Assembly (NCBI GenBank): GCA_963843605.1
Contig: CAWJLA010000010.1
Span: forward strand, 682,001-746,000
Reading direction: 5' to 3'
DNA length: 64,000 bases
DNA from: FEN-1297 sp963843605
GTDB taxonomy: Bacteria; Bacteroidota; Ignavibacteria; Ignavibacteriales; Ignavibacteriaceae
The notes beneath the pieces are model-generated. The model made no database searches. It saw only the letters and a list, made by a program, of their open reading frames with translations, and had not been told where the DNA came from. A program made the translations under genes and the position numbers. Numbering within the stretch: the stretch's first letter is position 1; every line of letters begins with the position of its first letter. Shown in pieces: positions 8,454 through 18,009 of the stretch.

Positions 8454-9863
8454 TTATTTCATTGCTTTGGCTTTTTCAACTACTTCTTCAATAGACCCGA
8501 CAAACATAAAAGCGGATTCGGGAAGATCATCATATTCGCCGTCTATAATGCCTTTGAATCCTCTTATGGTATCTTCAAGTTTCACATATTTACCTTTATA
8601 TCCGGTAAACTGTTCGGCTACATGGAAAGGCTGACTGAAAAATCTTTGAATTCTTCTGGCTCTTTTAACAACCGTCTTATCCTCATCGGAAAGTTCGTCC
8701 ATACCTAGAATATTGATGATGTCCTGAAGGTCTTTGTATTGCTGAAGTATTTCTTTACAATCCTTGGCAACGTTATAATGCTCATCGCCTATAATACCCG
8801 GTTCCAGAATTCGAGAAGTTGATTCGAGAGGATCAACGGCTGGATATATACCTAATTCCGAAATCTGACGGCTTAATACGGTGGTTGCGTCAAGGTGTGC
8901 AAATACAGCTGCAGGAGCCGGATCCGTTAAATCATCGGCAGGTACATAAATTGCTTGAACAGACGTTATCGATCCTTTTTCGGTAGAGGTAATTCTCTCC
9001 TGCAGAGCACCCATTTCTGTAGCCAGGTTCGGCTGATATCCAACAGCGGAAGGCATTCTTCCCAGCAAAGCACTAACTTCAGAACCTGCCTGTGTAAATC
9101 GGAAAATATTATCTATAAATAAAAGAACGTCTCTTCCCTCTTCGTCTCTGAAATATTCCGAAATTGTTAAACCGGTAAGCGCAACTCTTAACCTGGCACC
9201 GGGAGGTTCGTTCATTTGACCGAAAATAAGAGCTGTTTTCTCCAGTACTCCAGATTCTTTCATTTCGAGCCAGAGGTCGTTGCCTTCTCGGGTTCTTTCT
9301 CCAACACCGGCAAACACCGAATATCCGCCGTGTTCCTGTGCAATGTTATGAATTAATTCCTGAATAATAACCGTTTTGCCAACACCGGCACCGCCGAATA
9401 ATCCAGTCTTACCGCCTTTTGAGTAAGGTTCTATCAAATCTATTACTTTAATCCCAGTTTCAAATATTTCCGATTTTGTAGATAAGTTTTTAAATAACGG
9501 TGCAGGCCTGTGTATCGGATAATATTTTTCTGCTTTTATTTCACCAAGTCCGTCTATTCCGTTGCCTATTACATTTATTAACCTGCCGAGAGTAGAAGGC
9601 CCAACAGGAACGGTAATAGGTTCGCCTGTATCAAATACATCCATGCCTCTTACCAACCCGTCGGTTATGTCCATAGCAACCGCTCTTACCCTATCATCGC
9701 CGAGATGCTGTTGAACTTCGGCTATCAAATCTTCATGTAATCCTTCGGTATTGGTTCTTGGAATTTTAATAGCGTTGTAAATCTTGGGAAGATGTCCTTC
9801 CTCGAATTCTACGTCCACAACCGGACCGATTACCTGGATTATTTTACCTTTAAGTTCGCTCAT
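8454..9863 (-). CDS. atpD: ATP synthase F1 beta subunit
   Basis: A 469-residue catalytic subunit. Walker A GGAGVGKT, the catalytic GERTREGNDL segment, Walker B DVLLFIDNIFRF, and the DELSDED motif near the C terminus (the DELSEED lever in other species) are all present. Together with the alpha subunit it makes ATP from ADP and phosphate using rotation driven by the ion gradient. It is followed at once by atpC and the shared terminator. The start ATG at 9861-9863 gives the usual N-terminus (LKGKIIQVIGPVVDVEF). Confidence 0.98.
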   Translation of the reverse strand: MSELKGKIIQVIGPVVDVEFEEGHLPKIYNAIKIPRTNTEGLHEDLIAEVQQHLGDDRVRAVAMDITDGLVRGMDVFDTGEPITVPVGPSTLGRLINVIGNGIDGLGEIKAEKYYPIHRPAPLFKNLSTKSEIFETGIKVIDLIEPYSKGGKTGLFGGAGVGKTVIIQELIHNIAQEHGGYSVFAGVGERTREGNDLWLEMKESGVLEKTALIFGQMNEPPGARLRVALTGLTISEYFRDEEGRDVLLFIDNIFRFTQAGSEVSALLGRMPSAVGYQPNLATEMGALQERITSTEKGSITSVQAIYVPADDLTDPAPAAVFAHLDATTVLSRQISELGIYPAVDPLESTSRILEPGIIGDEHYNVAKDCKEILQQYKDLQDIINILGMDELSDEDKTVVKRARRIQRFFSQPFHVAEQFTGYKGKYVKLEDTIRGFKGIIDGEYDDLPESAFMFVGSIEEVVEKAKAMK

Positions 9864-10930
9864 TTTTATCCTTTAACGAAATTAAAATTTAATTTGTAAA
9901 TTTAGTTATTCTTTGCAGATTTTACAAATCATTCTTTACTCAAAATTCAAATAGCACATATTTTCTGAATATGCCACAAATCTGTCCAAAATATTCTTCA
10001 TGAATAAACAAATTGTTGAGTTATATTAGTTCAATAAGAAGTTATGTTTAAAAGTAAAAAGATAGAAAGTATACAAAAAACAAAAGTAACCTTTTGTTAG
10101 AGATATAATAAAAAGCAAGAGCATCCATTCTTGAATTGTAAGTGCAAATTAAATAACAATTCATCAATTAAATTTGTCCCGGATGGATGAGTAATTAAAA
10201 GCACTTCGAAATACATGAAAAATACCGAAATAATTGTGAATGATTTGGATCAGGATGGAATATCAAAACATTTTGGAATTAAGGTTTTGGTTATATTAAA
10301 AATTTTATTATAATTTATTTACTTAACTTAATTTTTTAATTGTTTCGGGTGTGAAAAACTGCTCGAACGGTTACAAAAAGCTATCAAGCGACTTAAATTG
10401 CCGGTTAATGATAATAAGATAAATATTTCAAATTGTTTTAATGATTTATAAAAACATGCGGTCAAGTTGAGTAAGTAAACTATAATGGATAAGGCCATGT
10501 CTTCAGAAATGGAATCAGCCTTCGACGGAATATTTCGCGGCTTATTTTGTTTTGCCGTATCTTCATATTGAGTTCATGCAATTATACTTAAATATTCAGC
10601 ATCAATTACGGTTTTATTTAATTCTGTTCAAAATAGCTATTTTCATTTTTAATTTTATATAGGCCGGTAGATATGGGTTTTAATTACAAATGCCATTATA
10701 AAACCTTTCCCTTTCTTCAGACAATAAAAGATAAAAATAAAATCAGCAACTCATCATCTAACAAAATAAGATTATTGAGTTTACAAAAGTATGCGATTCT
10801 TAAAATCCGGATTTATATCTTAACTAAAGCGGCTGCATTGCGGCCTTAACCATAAATTTTAAGCATTAAATGATACTTAAATTAATTATTTGAGCTATAA
10901 ATATAGAATTGGAACCAAGGAAGGTGAACC
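9864..10930. other. Degenerate AT-rich region without an intact gene
   Basis: About 1.07 kb upstream of atpD. I see no open gene. At 10350-10451 a 33-codon stretch (EKLLERLQKAIKRLKLPV then KINIS) resembles the part of GGDEF domains just before the ISIGVA motif, suggesting a decayed signalling gene, but this is weak. A 28-codon ORF at 10485-10571 has no recognisable content. The atpD promoter must lie near 9870-10000 on the minus strand, but I cannot place it. Confidence 0.5.
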
Positions 10931-11215
10931 ATGTTTGATATTTCCGTTCAAAATGATAATGAAGTAGTAATATCCGGAAGATTGGATTTTTCGCAAGTTC
11001 CCAGATTTGACGATATATTGGATAAAATAAAAACAGATTGCATTGTCAATTTTAAGGATCTGGCATACATATCCAGTGCAGGACGGGCTCCTTAAATTAA
11101 TTTGCATGTCCGCCTGAAAAACCTCGGCTGCAATTTGAAGTTGGTAAATTTGAATAGTCACGTCAGAGAAGTATTCAGGTATTCCAAACTCGACACGATA
11201 TTTACTATAGAATAA
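10931..11215 (+). pseudogene. STAS-domain anti-sigma factor antagonist, interrupted by a stop
   Basis: A 94-codon frame begins at an ATG preceded by AAGGAAGGTG and reads MFDISVQNDNEVVISGRLDF, then AYISSAG, then an in-frame TAA at 11093-11095, and resumes in the same frame with LHVRLKNLGC and SHVREVFRYSKLDTIF. This is the layout of SpoIIAA/RsbV-type STAS proteins, with the phosphorylatable serine expected in YISSAG. The six codons around the stop read better one frame over (GLLKLI), so two compensating single-base changes are as likely as a plain nonsense mutation. It sits directly upstream of an ECF sigma gene. Confidence 0.65.
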
Positions 11216-11260
11216 TTTTATTTTTTTCACCAACTTTTCCCCTTATCGGTTGTATTTGTT

Positions 11261-11803
11261 ATGGATGATGAAGACAAAATACTTGCTGCAGAATCTCTGG
11301 AAGGCAATCAGAAGTCTTTCGAAAAAATCTTAAATAAATATTACGAGGTTATATACAAACTATCTTATAAAATTTTAAGAGACAGAGACAATGCGGAAGA
11401 AATTACACAATCGGTATTCGTTAAAGCCTATGAGAATTTAGGTTCTTATAATTCAAAATTTAAATTTTTCAGCTGGCTTTACAGAATCGCCGTAAACGAA
11501 TCGATAAATTTTACCAAGAGGAATAAAAATACTGAGTATTTAAGAGAAGACATCAGGATGACAGAAGACAGTCCTGAGGAATTATACGAAAGCACCGAGC
11601 TCAGCGAAAAAGTCCATGATGCTCTGATGAAACTAGATATGCTTTACCGGCTTCCTGTTGTACTGAAACATTTTCTCGATTACTCTTATAAAGAATTAAG
11701 CGAACTGCTCGGAGTTCCGGAGAAAACAGTTAAATCCAGGCTTTTTACCGGAAGACAATTATTAAAAGAATTATTAAAAAAGGAAAATCTTTTACAAAAA
11801 TGA
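11261..11803 (+). CDS. RNA polymerase ECF-type sigma factor
   Basis: A 180-residue sigma factor with only regions 2 and 4. Region 2 (about residues 19-85) includes YKLSYKILRDRDNAEEITQSVF and the FFSWLYRIAVNESINF promoter-melting helix; region 4 (about 120-175) holds the helix-turn-helix YKELSELLGVPEKTVKSRLF. It would direct RNA polymerase to a special set of promoters. Its stop overlaps the start of the next gene (ATGA), a membrane protein with the layout of an anti-sigma factor, so the pair is almost certainly co-translated and opposed in action. Confidence 0.93.
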   Translation: MDDEDKILAAESLEGNQKSFEKILNKYYEVIYKLSYKILRDRDNAEEITQSVFVKAYENLGSYNSKFKFFSWLYRIAVNESINFTKRNKNTEYLREDIRMTEDSPEELYESTELSEKVHDALMKLDMLYRLPVVLKHFLDYSYKELSELLGVPEKTVKSRLFTGRQLLKELLKKENLLQK

Positions 11804-12552
11804 TAGACGAAAAGATAATAGAATTGATGAACAAGGAAATTGATAATATTATAACTCCGGAAGAGAAAGTTATATTAGATAATTATATTTTCGAAAATTT
11901 AAGTGCCCGGGAATATTATAATGAACTGCAGCAAGCCGACAAATCCCTTGATAGCCTTCCGGATGAAAAACCGCCGGGTTACCTGAAGAGCCGCATAATC
12001 AATTCAATAGATTTTAATCTTTATAAAAAGAAAAATAAATCATTTCTCGGAATTTATCTGAATTCAAAAGTAAGGACAAAAAATAAGATAAAGTTTGCCG
12101 CAAGCTTTGCCTTCGGATTGTTAGCCGGTTTTATTTTATATGCCATCTTCTCAACAGGAATAAACAAACCGTTTAATTCAAGGTATTTCAGAGGTACAAT
12201 GACAGACCTTAAAACTATAAATTACATTCCCCTGAAGTTTCATGGTATTTTCGGAGCGATTTATATAAAAGGCAGCGAAGATAATTTCAATTGTAATGTA
12301 AGTCTTAACTCTTCCGAAGAATTTACACTCAGTATTAAATACTCTGAAAACTTGAAGTTTAATGGTATAAAACCCGGGACAAAAAATAATTTATACTTTA
12401 CAAAAGAAAATAAGACAGTTAAAATAACAAACTCCGGAATACAGCAATACGACCTCTATTTTGTTAGAAATACACCTAAATCCCCCTTACTCCATCTGCA
12501 GTTACTCCGATCCGGAATTAAATTATATGATAGTACTTTTATTTTAAATTGA
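11800..12552 (+). CDS. Membrane anti-sigma factor (putative)
   Basis: A 250-residue single-pass membrane protein. Residues 1-75 form a charged, helical cytoplasmic segment beginning IDEKIIELMNKEIDNIITPEE, like the sigma-binding domains of anti-sigma factors but without a zinc-binding HxxxCxxC motif. A transmembrane helix spans about 99-118 (FAASFAFGLLAGFILYAIF), and the remaining 130 residues would face the periplasm. ATGA overlap with the sigma gene is the strongest evidence of function. A PrsW-family protease encoded about 4.4 kb downstream could take part in its cleavage; this is inference. Confidence 0.8.
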   Translation: MIDEKIIELMNKEIDNIITPEEKVILDNYIFENLSAREYYNELQQADKSLDSLPDEKPPGYLKSRIINSIDFNLYKKKNKSFLGIYLNSKVRTKNKIKFAASFAFGLLAGFILYAIFSTGINKPFNSRYFRGTMTDLKTINYIPLKFHGIFGAIYIKGSEDNFNCNVSLNSSEEFTLSIKYSENLKFNGIKPGTKNNLYFTKENKTVKITNSGIQQYDLYFVRNTPKSPLLHLQLLRSGIKLYDSTFILN

Positions 12553-12657
12553 AAATATATTTAAAAGCTGAGCCTGAAAAATAATTACCAACATTTCTTC
12601 TGCTGAATTGTATTTAGAATAGACAGAAAATTTCAAATAGAATTTTGGAGGAAAATC

Positions 12658-13920
12658 ATGAAAACTGATAACAAGCGGTTTAATAATAAAACATTGGTAT
12701 TGTTCGGGGGATCTTCATTAATAATAATTATAGTACTTTACTTTGTCATTTTTTACCCTTGGCCTTCAAATACTGATAGTGTAAGCGGTACTATTGTGGG
12801 GGTTGAAAAGGCGAAGAAGTACCAGTCGGAACAGATCGGAAACAAAGATGTCGTATTGAATAATTCAGAAATACAGACCTTACTTCAAAACGACAAAATA
12901 ATAAAACTTATAAATGACCCCGCATTTCAGGAAATAATGAGCAATGAATCGCTAAGGAATGCTCTTTCGAGCCAGGCTTTTAGGAACGCAATTTCTTCCG
13001 GTGCATTTCGAAACGCGATTTCAAGTGATGCTTTCAGGAATGCATTATCCAATGATGTTTTCCGAAACGCTCTTTCTAATGATGCATTAAGAAATGCTCT
13101 TTCAAGTGATGCTTTTAAGAATGCCGTTGAAAACGAAAGCTTCAGAAATGCTCTCTCCGATAAAGTTCTTCGTAATGCCGTAACAAGCGACGCATTCAGG
13201 ACAATCACGGCCAATGATGCTTTCATGAAAGCTCTTTCAAACAGCGCTTTCCGAAATGCAGTTTCCGGGTCTGCTTTTAGGAACGCTTTGGCAAGCGATG
13301 GTCTGAGAAATGCTTTATCTAATGAATCTCTAAGATCCGCATTGAAAAGTGAATCATACAGGAACGCATTAAAAAACGAAGCATTCAGAACTTTAATGTC
13401 AAACGAAGCATTTAGGAATGCCGTAAAAAACGAAGGTTTCAGAAATATACTTGCCGGCGATGGATTTAGAAATGCTTTATCAAATGAAGGTTTCAGAAAC
13501 GCTGTTACGAGCGATGCATTCAGAAACTTAATATCAAATAATGCCTTAAGAAATGCTCTTTCAAATCAGGCCTTCAGAAATGCAGTAACTAGTGATGCCT
13601 TCAGAAATGCGCTTGCTACCGATGCTTTCAAGAATGCATTGAATAATTCATCATTTAGAAATGCATTAAATTCAAACGTGTTCAGAAACGCAATTTCAAG
13701 CAATGTTTTTAGAAATGCAATTAACAGCGATGCATTCAGAAATGCTCTTTCAAACGAAGGATTCAGAAATGCACTGGGAAATTCAGCCTTCAGGAATGCA
13801 ATATCGAGTGATGCTTTTAGAGATGCGGTTAATAACGAAGCATTTAGAAATGCTCTCGGCAGTTCGGCGTTCAGGAATGCAGTGATGAGCGAAACGAATA
13901 GAACAAGCGTAAAAAACTGA
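12658..13920 (+). CDS. Membrane-anchored protein of 35 tandem 9-residue repeats
   Basis: A 420-residue protein of unknown function. A transmembrane helix lies at about 13-33 (LVLFGGSSLIIIIVLYFVIF), followed by a 60-residue linker. Residues 96-410 are 35 uninterrupted copies of a nonapeptide with consensus S/N-D/E-A-F-R-N-A-L/I/V-S, then a ten-residue tail. Conserved Phe, Arg, Asn and Ala with a hydrophobic residue at position 8 suggest a regular helical or solenoid rod outside the membrane. A GGAGG ribosome site precedes the ATG. It follows the sigma/anti-sigma pair by about 100 bases and ends at a hairpin. I do not recognise the family. A structural envelope filament or a stress sensor are possibilities without direct support. 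Confidence 0.85.
   Translation: MKTDNKRFNNKTLVLFGGSSLIIIIVLYFVIFYPWPSNTDSVSGTIVGVEKAKKYQSEQIGNKDVVLNNSEIQTLLQNDKIIKLINDPAFQEIMSNESLRNALSSQAFRNAISSGAFRNAISSDAFRNALSNDVFRNALSNDALRNALSSDAFKNAVENESFRNALSDKVLRNAVTSDAFRTITANDAFMKALSNSAFRNAVSGSAFRNALASDGLRNALSNESLRSALKSESYRNALKNEAFRTLMSNEAFRNAVKNEGFRNILAGDGFRNALSNEGFRNAVTSDAFRNLISNNALRNALSNQAFRNAVTSDAFRNALATDAFKNALNNSSFRNALNSNVFRNAISSNVFRNAINSDAFRNALSNEGFRNALGNSAFRNAISSDAFRDAVNNEAFRNALGSSAFRNAVMSETNRTSVKN
12943..13887 (+). repeat. 27-bp coding tandem repeat, 35 units
   Basis: Every unit is exactly 27 bases and encodes one nonapeptide. Units differ mainly at third positions and at residues 1-3 and 8-9, so the array is old and held by selection on the protein rather than freshly amplified. 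One degenerate unit (NDPAFQEIMS) precedes the regular array. Confidence 0.9.
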
Positions 13921-13947
13921 TCTTCCATCAATAAATAAATTATTTGC

Positions 13948-13986
13948 GGAGGAACTACACGAATAGTTTCTCCACTTATTTTTTAA
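13948..13986 (+). terminator. Terminator after the repeat-protein gene
   Basis: GGAGGAACTA and TAGTTTCTCC pair at 9 of 10 positions around CACGAA and are followed by ACTTATTTTTT. It lies between the repeat protein and the metalloprotease gene, which starts 17 bases later, so some read-through or a separate promoter is needed for that gene. Confidence 0.7.
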
Positions 13987-14002
13987 AAAAGCAGTAGAAA
14001 TC

Positions 14003-16969
14003 ATGAACCGTTTTGTACGTTTCCGGCTGGATAGGAATACTTTTTTCCTTTTTACAGCTTTTCTAGTCTTTGCCTTTCCAGAAGTTCAAATATTTCCGCA
14101 GCTTTACGAATTGAATTCCAAGGATATGAGGCTAATATATTACGGAGCCGCAAGTGATTATTTGATTGATTATATCGCACAATGTTTTGAAAATGCCTAC
14201 TCTTTTAACAAAAAATTATTCGGATATAAACCAACAGAAAAAACAACTGTTCTGGTATATGATCTTAACGATTTCGGTAATGCCGGTACCGGCACGGTAC
14301 CCCATGATCATATAGTTTTGTCAATTGCTCCCCTTAATTATCAATATGAAACCGCACCTGCCAACGAAAGAATGAATACAACTTTTAATCACGAGCTTGT
14401 TCATCTTGTTACATTGGACCAGGCAGCTTCGGAAGATAAATTTTTTAGGGCATTGTTCGGCGGTAAAGTAAACGAATCATCAAAAGATCCTATAACAATT
14501 TTGTATGCATATCTTACAGATCCGCGAAGAAGTACCCCGAGATGGTTTAAAGAAGGTATTGCGGTATTTCTTGAGACCTGGATGGCAGGCGGAATCGGAA
14601 GAGCGATGGGAGGTTATGATGAAATGGTGTTCAGAACTTTAATAAAAGAGCATAAACCTATTTTCGATCTTTTAAGTTTTGAATCCGAAGGAACACAAAC
14701 AGATTTCCAGGTCGGTGCAAATTCATATCTCTACGGAACAAGGTTTATGAGTTATCTGGCCTTAAAATACGGCCCCGAAAAATTGATTGAATGGACATCT
14801 CGTAAAGACAGAAGCAGCGCATATTTTGCTTCGGCTTTTGAAAAGGTATATCAGCTTCCACTTAAAAAAGCATGGAATCAATGGATAATTTTTGAGAATG
14901 AGTTTCAGAGTAATAACCTGTTAAAAATTCGGGCAAACCCGGTAACTGAATACCGCCCCCTATTAAAAAAAGCAGTTGGAGGATTATCAAGAGCATTTTA
15001 TGATCCGAGTAAAAAGAAAATATATGCGGCCATAGACTATCCCGGACAGGTTGCACAGATCTCCTCCATAGATATTAACTCCGGCAAAATTGAAAGGCTG
15101 CACGATTTAAAAGGCGCCGCTTTATATTATGTTTCTTCTTTAGCTTATGATTCCCTTTCACATACATTATTTTATACTACCGATAATAATAACTGGAGAA
15201 GTATTTATTCGCTGGATTTACATAGTAAAAGCACAAAACTCCTATTAAAAGAAGAAAGAATCGGCGACCTGGTTTTCGATTATAAAGACCGTTCATTATG
15301 GGGAATCAGGCATTATAACGGCCAGTCAACTTTAGTTCGAATGCCTTACCCCTACTCTGAATGGAATCAGATCTATACTTTTCCTTACGGAAAGGATATG
15401 TACAACATTGATATATCCCCGGCAGGCAATGTTATTACCGGTGCACTTGCGGAAGTAAACGGGCAACAGCTGCTTATTAAAATGAATGTAGACAGCCTGT
15501 CTGAGGGAAATTTCTCATACGATACGTTATTTAATTTTGAAAACACCATACCGGCTAATTTTATCTTTTCAAACAACGGGAAATATCTATACGGTACTTC
15601 ATATTATTCAGGAGTTTCCAATGTTTACAGATATAATCTTGACCGGAATGATATGCAGATAATGAGCAATACAGAGACAGGGTTTTTCAGGCCTATGCCG
15701 GTATCGAAAGATTCTCTACTTGTATTTGAATATACCAGCTCGGGTTTTCTACCGGTAATGATTGGGAATAAGCCTGTAGCAAACGTAAATGCGATAAATT
15801 TTTTAGGCGAACAAATTATAGAACAGCACCCGGTCTTAAAAAAATGGCAGGCCCCGCCCCCTTCTTCCGTAGATATAAATTCATTGGTTTCCGAAAGAGA
15901 GACATATAATGTTTTTAAACATTTCGGCTTGAATTCCTTTTATCCGGTTGTTAAAGGATATAAAGATTACTTTGCTTACGGTATAAGATTTAATTTTTCG
16001 GACCCCATCGGATTTCAGAATATTAATTTTACCGCTTCATATAGTCCTTATTATCAGTTGTCCAAATCTGAAAGATTGCATTTGGATTTTAGTTATTCTT
16101 ATCTCAACTGGGAATTTGAATCGACTTTGAACAAAGCTGATTTTTATGATCTATTCGGCCCGACAAAAACGAGCCGTAAAGGTTATTCATTAGGACTTAA
16201 ATACCGCGGCAGTCTTATTTATGACGAGCCGGAGATTATGGACTATTCAATTTATACAAATTATTACGGCAATCTGGAAAGACTACCTGAATATCAGAAC
16301 GTATTCGTCTCCTTCGATAAACTTTTAAATTTCGGTGCAAATGTAAGACATAAAAACGAAATTGCTTCTTTAGGTGCAGTTGATTACGAAAAAGGATACA
16401 GCTGGCGGGCCGCCTTGGATAATAATTTTGTTAATAGTACAATTTATCCTCACATTCACGGCGATTTAGATCTTGGTTTTGCACTTCCTCTAAACCATTC
16501 CTCGATATGGCTCAGAAGTTCAGCCGGTTATTCTTACGGCAGCCGCCTGAATCCGTTTGCTAATTTTTATTTCGGCGGATTCGGGAACAATTATATTGAC
16601 GACATGAGCGAAAAAAGATACCGTGAATATTACAGCTTTCCCGGTGTAGTACTAAATAGTATAGGAGGAACTAACTACGGTAAAATATTATTGGAATGGA
16701 ACCTTCCGCCTTTAAGATTCAGCAATTTCGGGTTTTCCTCATTTTTTGTTAATTATGCCCGTACTTCAATATTTTCTTCTGCAATTACAACAAATATTGA
16801 TGCACCGGAAAACAGGCGTTCCCTAATGGATATCGGCGCTCAGATTGACTTCAGATTTATAATGCTTTTTAATTTAAAATTAACTTTCTCCGCAGGATAT
16901 GCAGCTGCTCTGGAAAAGAACAGCAGATACACCGATGAGCTGATGTTTTCACTAAAAATACTGCAGTAA
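14003..16969 (+). CDS. Envelope HExxH metalloprotease (peptidase MA-like) with C-terminal barrel-like domain
   Basis: A 988-residue exported protein. A hydrophobic signal segment lies at about 13-30. The zinc site HELVH is at 130-134 with the third ligand probably Glu184 in RWFKEGIAVFLE, the pattern of gluzincin peptidases of the MA clan. The middle (about 310-620) has propeller-like repeats. The last 320 residues alternate polar and hydrophobic positions (YGIRFNFSDPIGF, LHLDFSYSYLNW, LKLTFSAGYAAAL) as in outer-membrane beta-barrels. Thus it likely sits in the outer membrane with a protease domain attached. The PrsW-family gene follows after two bases, so they share an operon. Substrate unknown. 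Confidence 0.8.
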   Translation: MNRFVRFRLDRNTFFLFTAFLVFAFPEVQIFPQLYELNSKDMRLIYYGAASDYLIDYIAQCFENAYSFNKKLFGYKPTEKTTVLVYDLNDFGNAGTGTVPHDHIVLSIAPLNYQYETAPANERMNTTFNHELVHLVTLDQAASEDKFFRALFGGKVNESSKDPITILYAYLTDPRRSTPRWFKEGIAVFLETWMAGGIGRAMGGYDEMVFRTLIKEHKPIFDLLSFESEGTQTDFQVGANSYLYGTRFMSYLALKYGPEKLIEWTSRKDRSSAYFASAFEKVYQLPLKKAWNQWIIFENEFQSNNLLKIRANPVTEYRPLLKKAVGGLSRAFYDPSKKKIYAAIDYPGQVAQISSIDINSGKIERLHDLKGAALYYVSSLAYDSLSHTLFYTTDNNNWRSIYSLDLHSKSTKLLLKEERIGDLVFDYKDRSLWGIRHYNGQSTLVRMPYPYSEWNQIYTFPYGKDMYNIDISPAGNVITGALAEVNGQQLLIKMNVDSLSEGNFSYDTLFNFENTIPANFIFSNNGKYLYGTSYYSGVSNVYRYNLDRNDMQIMSNTETGFFRPMPVSKDSLLVFEYTSSGFLPVMIGNKPVANVNAINFLGEQIIEQHPVLKKWQAPPPSSVDINSLVSERETYNVFKHFGLNSFYPVVKGYKDYFAYGIRFNFSDPIGFQNINFTASYSPYYQLSKSERLHLDFSYSYLNWEFESTLNKADFYDLFGPTKTSRKGYSLGLKYRGSLIYDEPEIMDYSIYTNYYGNLERLPEYQNVFVSFDKLLNFGANVRHKNEIASLGAVDYEKGYSWRAALDNNFVNSTIYPHIHGDLDLGFALPLNHSSIWLRSSAGYSYGSRLNPFANFYFGGFGNNYIDDMSEKRYREYYSFPGVVLNSIGGTNYGKILLEWNLPPLRFSNFGFSSFFVNYARTSIFSSAITTNIDAPENRRSLMDIGAQIDFRFIMLFNLKLTFSAGYAAALEKNSRYTDELMFSLKILQ

Positions 16970-16971
16970 AA

Positions 16972-18009
16972 ATGATTAGAATAGTAATTAGTCTTTTACC
17001 TGTTTTTATTTTCTTAATTATCCTTATTTACTTGGATAGTTTTAAGCTGGTAAAAATATCATTGACAATACAGGCAATTTTTGCCGGCTGTATTGCTGCT
17101 GTTTTGAGTTATTTTATCAACACGTTTCTGTTCAATCGGATGACGGTTACTTTTGATACTTTTTCCTTTTACGTTTCCCCAATTATTGAAGAATTTCTTA
17201 AGGCCGCATTCATTATTTATCTTCTTTCATCAAAAAGAATCGGATTTATGGTTGACGCGGCTATTTACGGATTTGCCGTCGGTGCCGGTTTTGCATTGGC
17301 TGAAAATATTTTTTATCTCAGTTCAATAAATCAGACGAATTTAATTATTTGGTTCATAAGAGGATTCGGTACGGCAGTTATGCACGGAGGAACCACTGCG
17401 ATATTTGCAATAGTTACTAAAAATATTTTTGATCTAAAAAATAAATTTAAGTTTTACAAACTCATTCCCGGATTTATGGCAGCCGTTATTTATCATTATT
17501 TGCCCGGGCTTATCTTAGCAGCAGGTATTCATTCCGTTTTTAACCACCTAGTTTTTGCGCCTGTTTTACTTACCCTGCTACAGCTTACTATTTTACCCCT
17601 TCTGATTTTTTATATTTTCCGTAAGAGCGAGAAAGTTCTTAGAGATTGGATGGAAAGCGGTATGGATACGGAAGTAACCATATTGGAACAAATAGACAGG
17701 GGAAAAGTATCGGAGTCGCATGTGGGGGAATATCTTTCTTCACTTGAAAATAAATTCTCCGGGTTAATTATTGCCGATATTCTGTGTTATATAAAAAGTC
17801 ATCTTGAATTGTCGCTGGAAGCAAAAGGAGTATTATTACTGAAGCAGGCCGGATTACAAGTTGAAGTTAATGATGAGACGAAGGAAAGGCTAAAAGAATT
17901 AAAGTATCTTGAAAAGAGCATCGGGGCTACCGGAAAATTAGCCGTTGCTCCTTTGCTTCATAAAAGCAGCAGGGATTTATGGCAGTTGTATATGCTTGAG
18001 AATGGATAA
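16972..18009 (+). CDS. prsW: PrsW-family intramembrane metalloprotease
   Basis: A 345-residue polytopic membrane protein. The family motifs are present: EEFLK with Glu73 and Glu74, FALAENIFY with Glu111, His138 in AVMHGGTTAIFA, and His187/His192 in GIHSVFNHL. Known PrsW proteins cut membrane anti-sigma factors; in Bacillus subtilis PrsW cleaves RsiW. About 130 residues after the last helix form a soluble C-terminal domain rich in charged helices. It is two bases downstream of the envelope metalloprotease and in the same direction as the sigma/anti-sigma pair, which makes control of that pair a reasonable hypothesis. Confidence 0.88.
   Translation: MIRIVISLLPVFIFLIILIYLDSFKLVKISLTIQAIFAGCIAAVLSYFINTFLFNRMTVTFDTFSFYVSPIIEEFLKAAFIIYLLSSKRIGFMVDAAIYGFAVGAGFALAENIFYLSSINQTNLIIWFIRGFGTAVMHGGTTAIFAIVTKNIFDLKNKFKFYKLIPGFMAAVIYHYLPGLILAAGIHSVFNHLVFAPVLLTLLQLTILPLLIFYIFRKSEKVLRDWMESGMDTEVTILEQIDRGKVSESHVGEYLSSLENKFSGLIIADILCYIKSHLELSLEAKGVLLLKQAGLQVEVNDETKERLKELKYLEKSIGATGKLAVAPLLHKSSRDLWQLYMLENG

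Noticed and set aside
11093..11095. Recoded or read-through stop in the STAS gene
   Set aside because: The codon is TAA, not TGA or TAG, no recoding structure is visible and the surrounding codons look frame-scrambled, so damage is the simpler reading.
12943..13887. Regular 27-base repeats as a CRISPR array
   Set aside because: Units are contiguous with no spacers, the period is an exact multiple of three, the frame stays open and substitutions favour third positions. It is a coding repeat. The long ORFs on the opposite strand here are mirror effects of the repeat.
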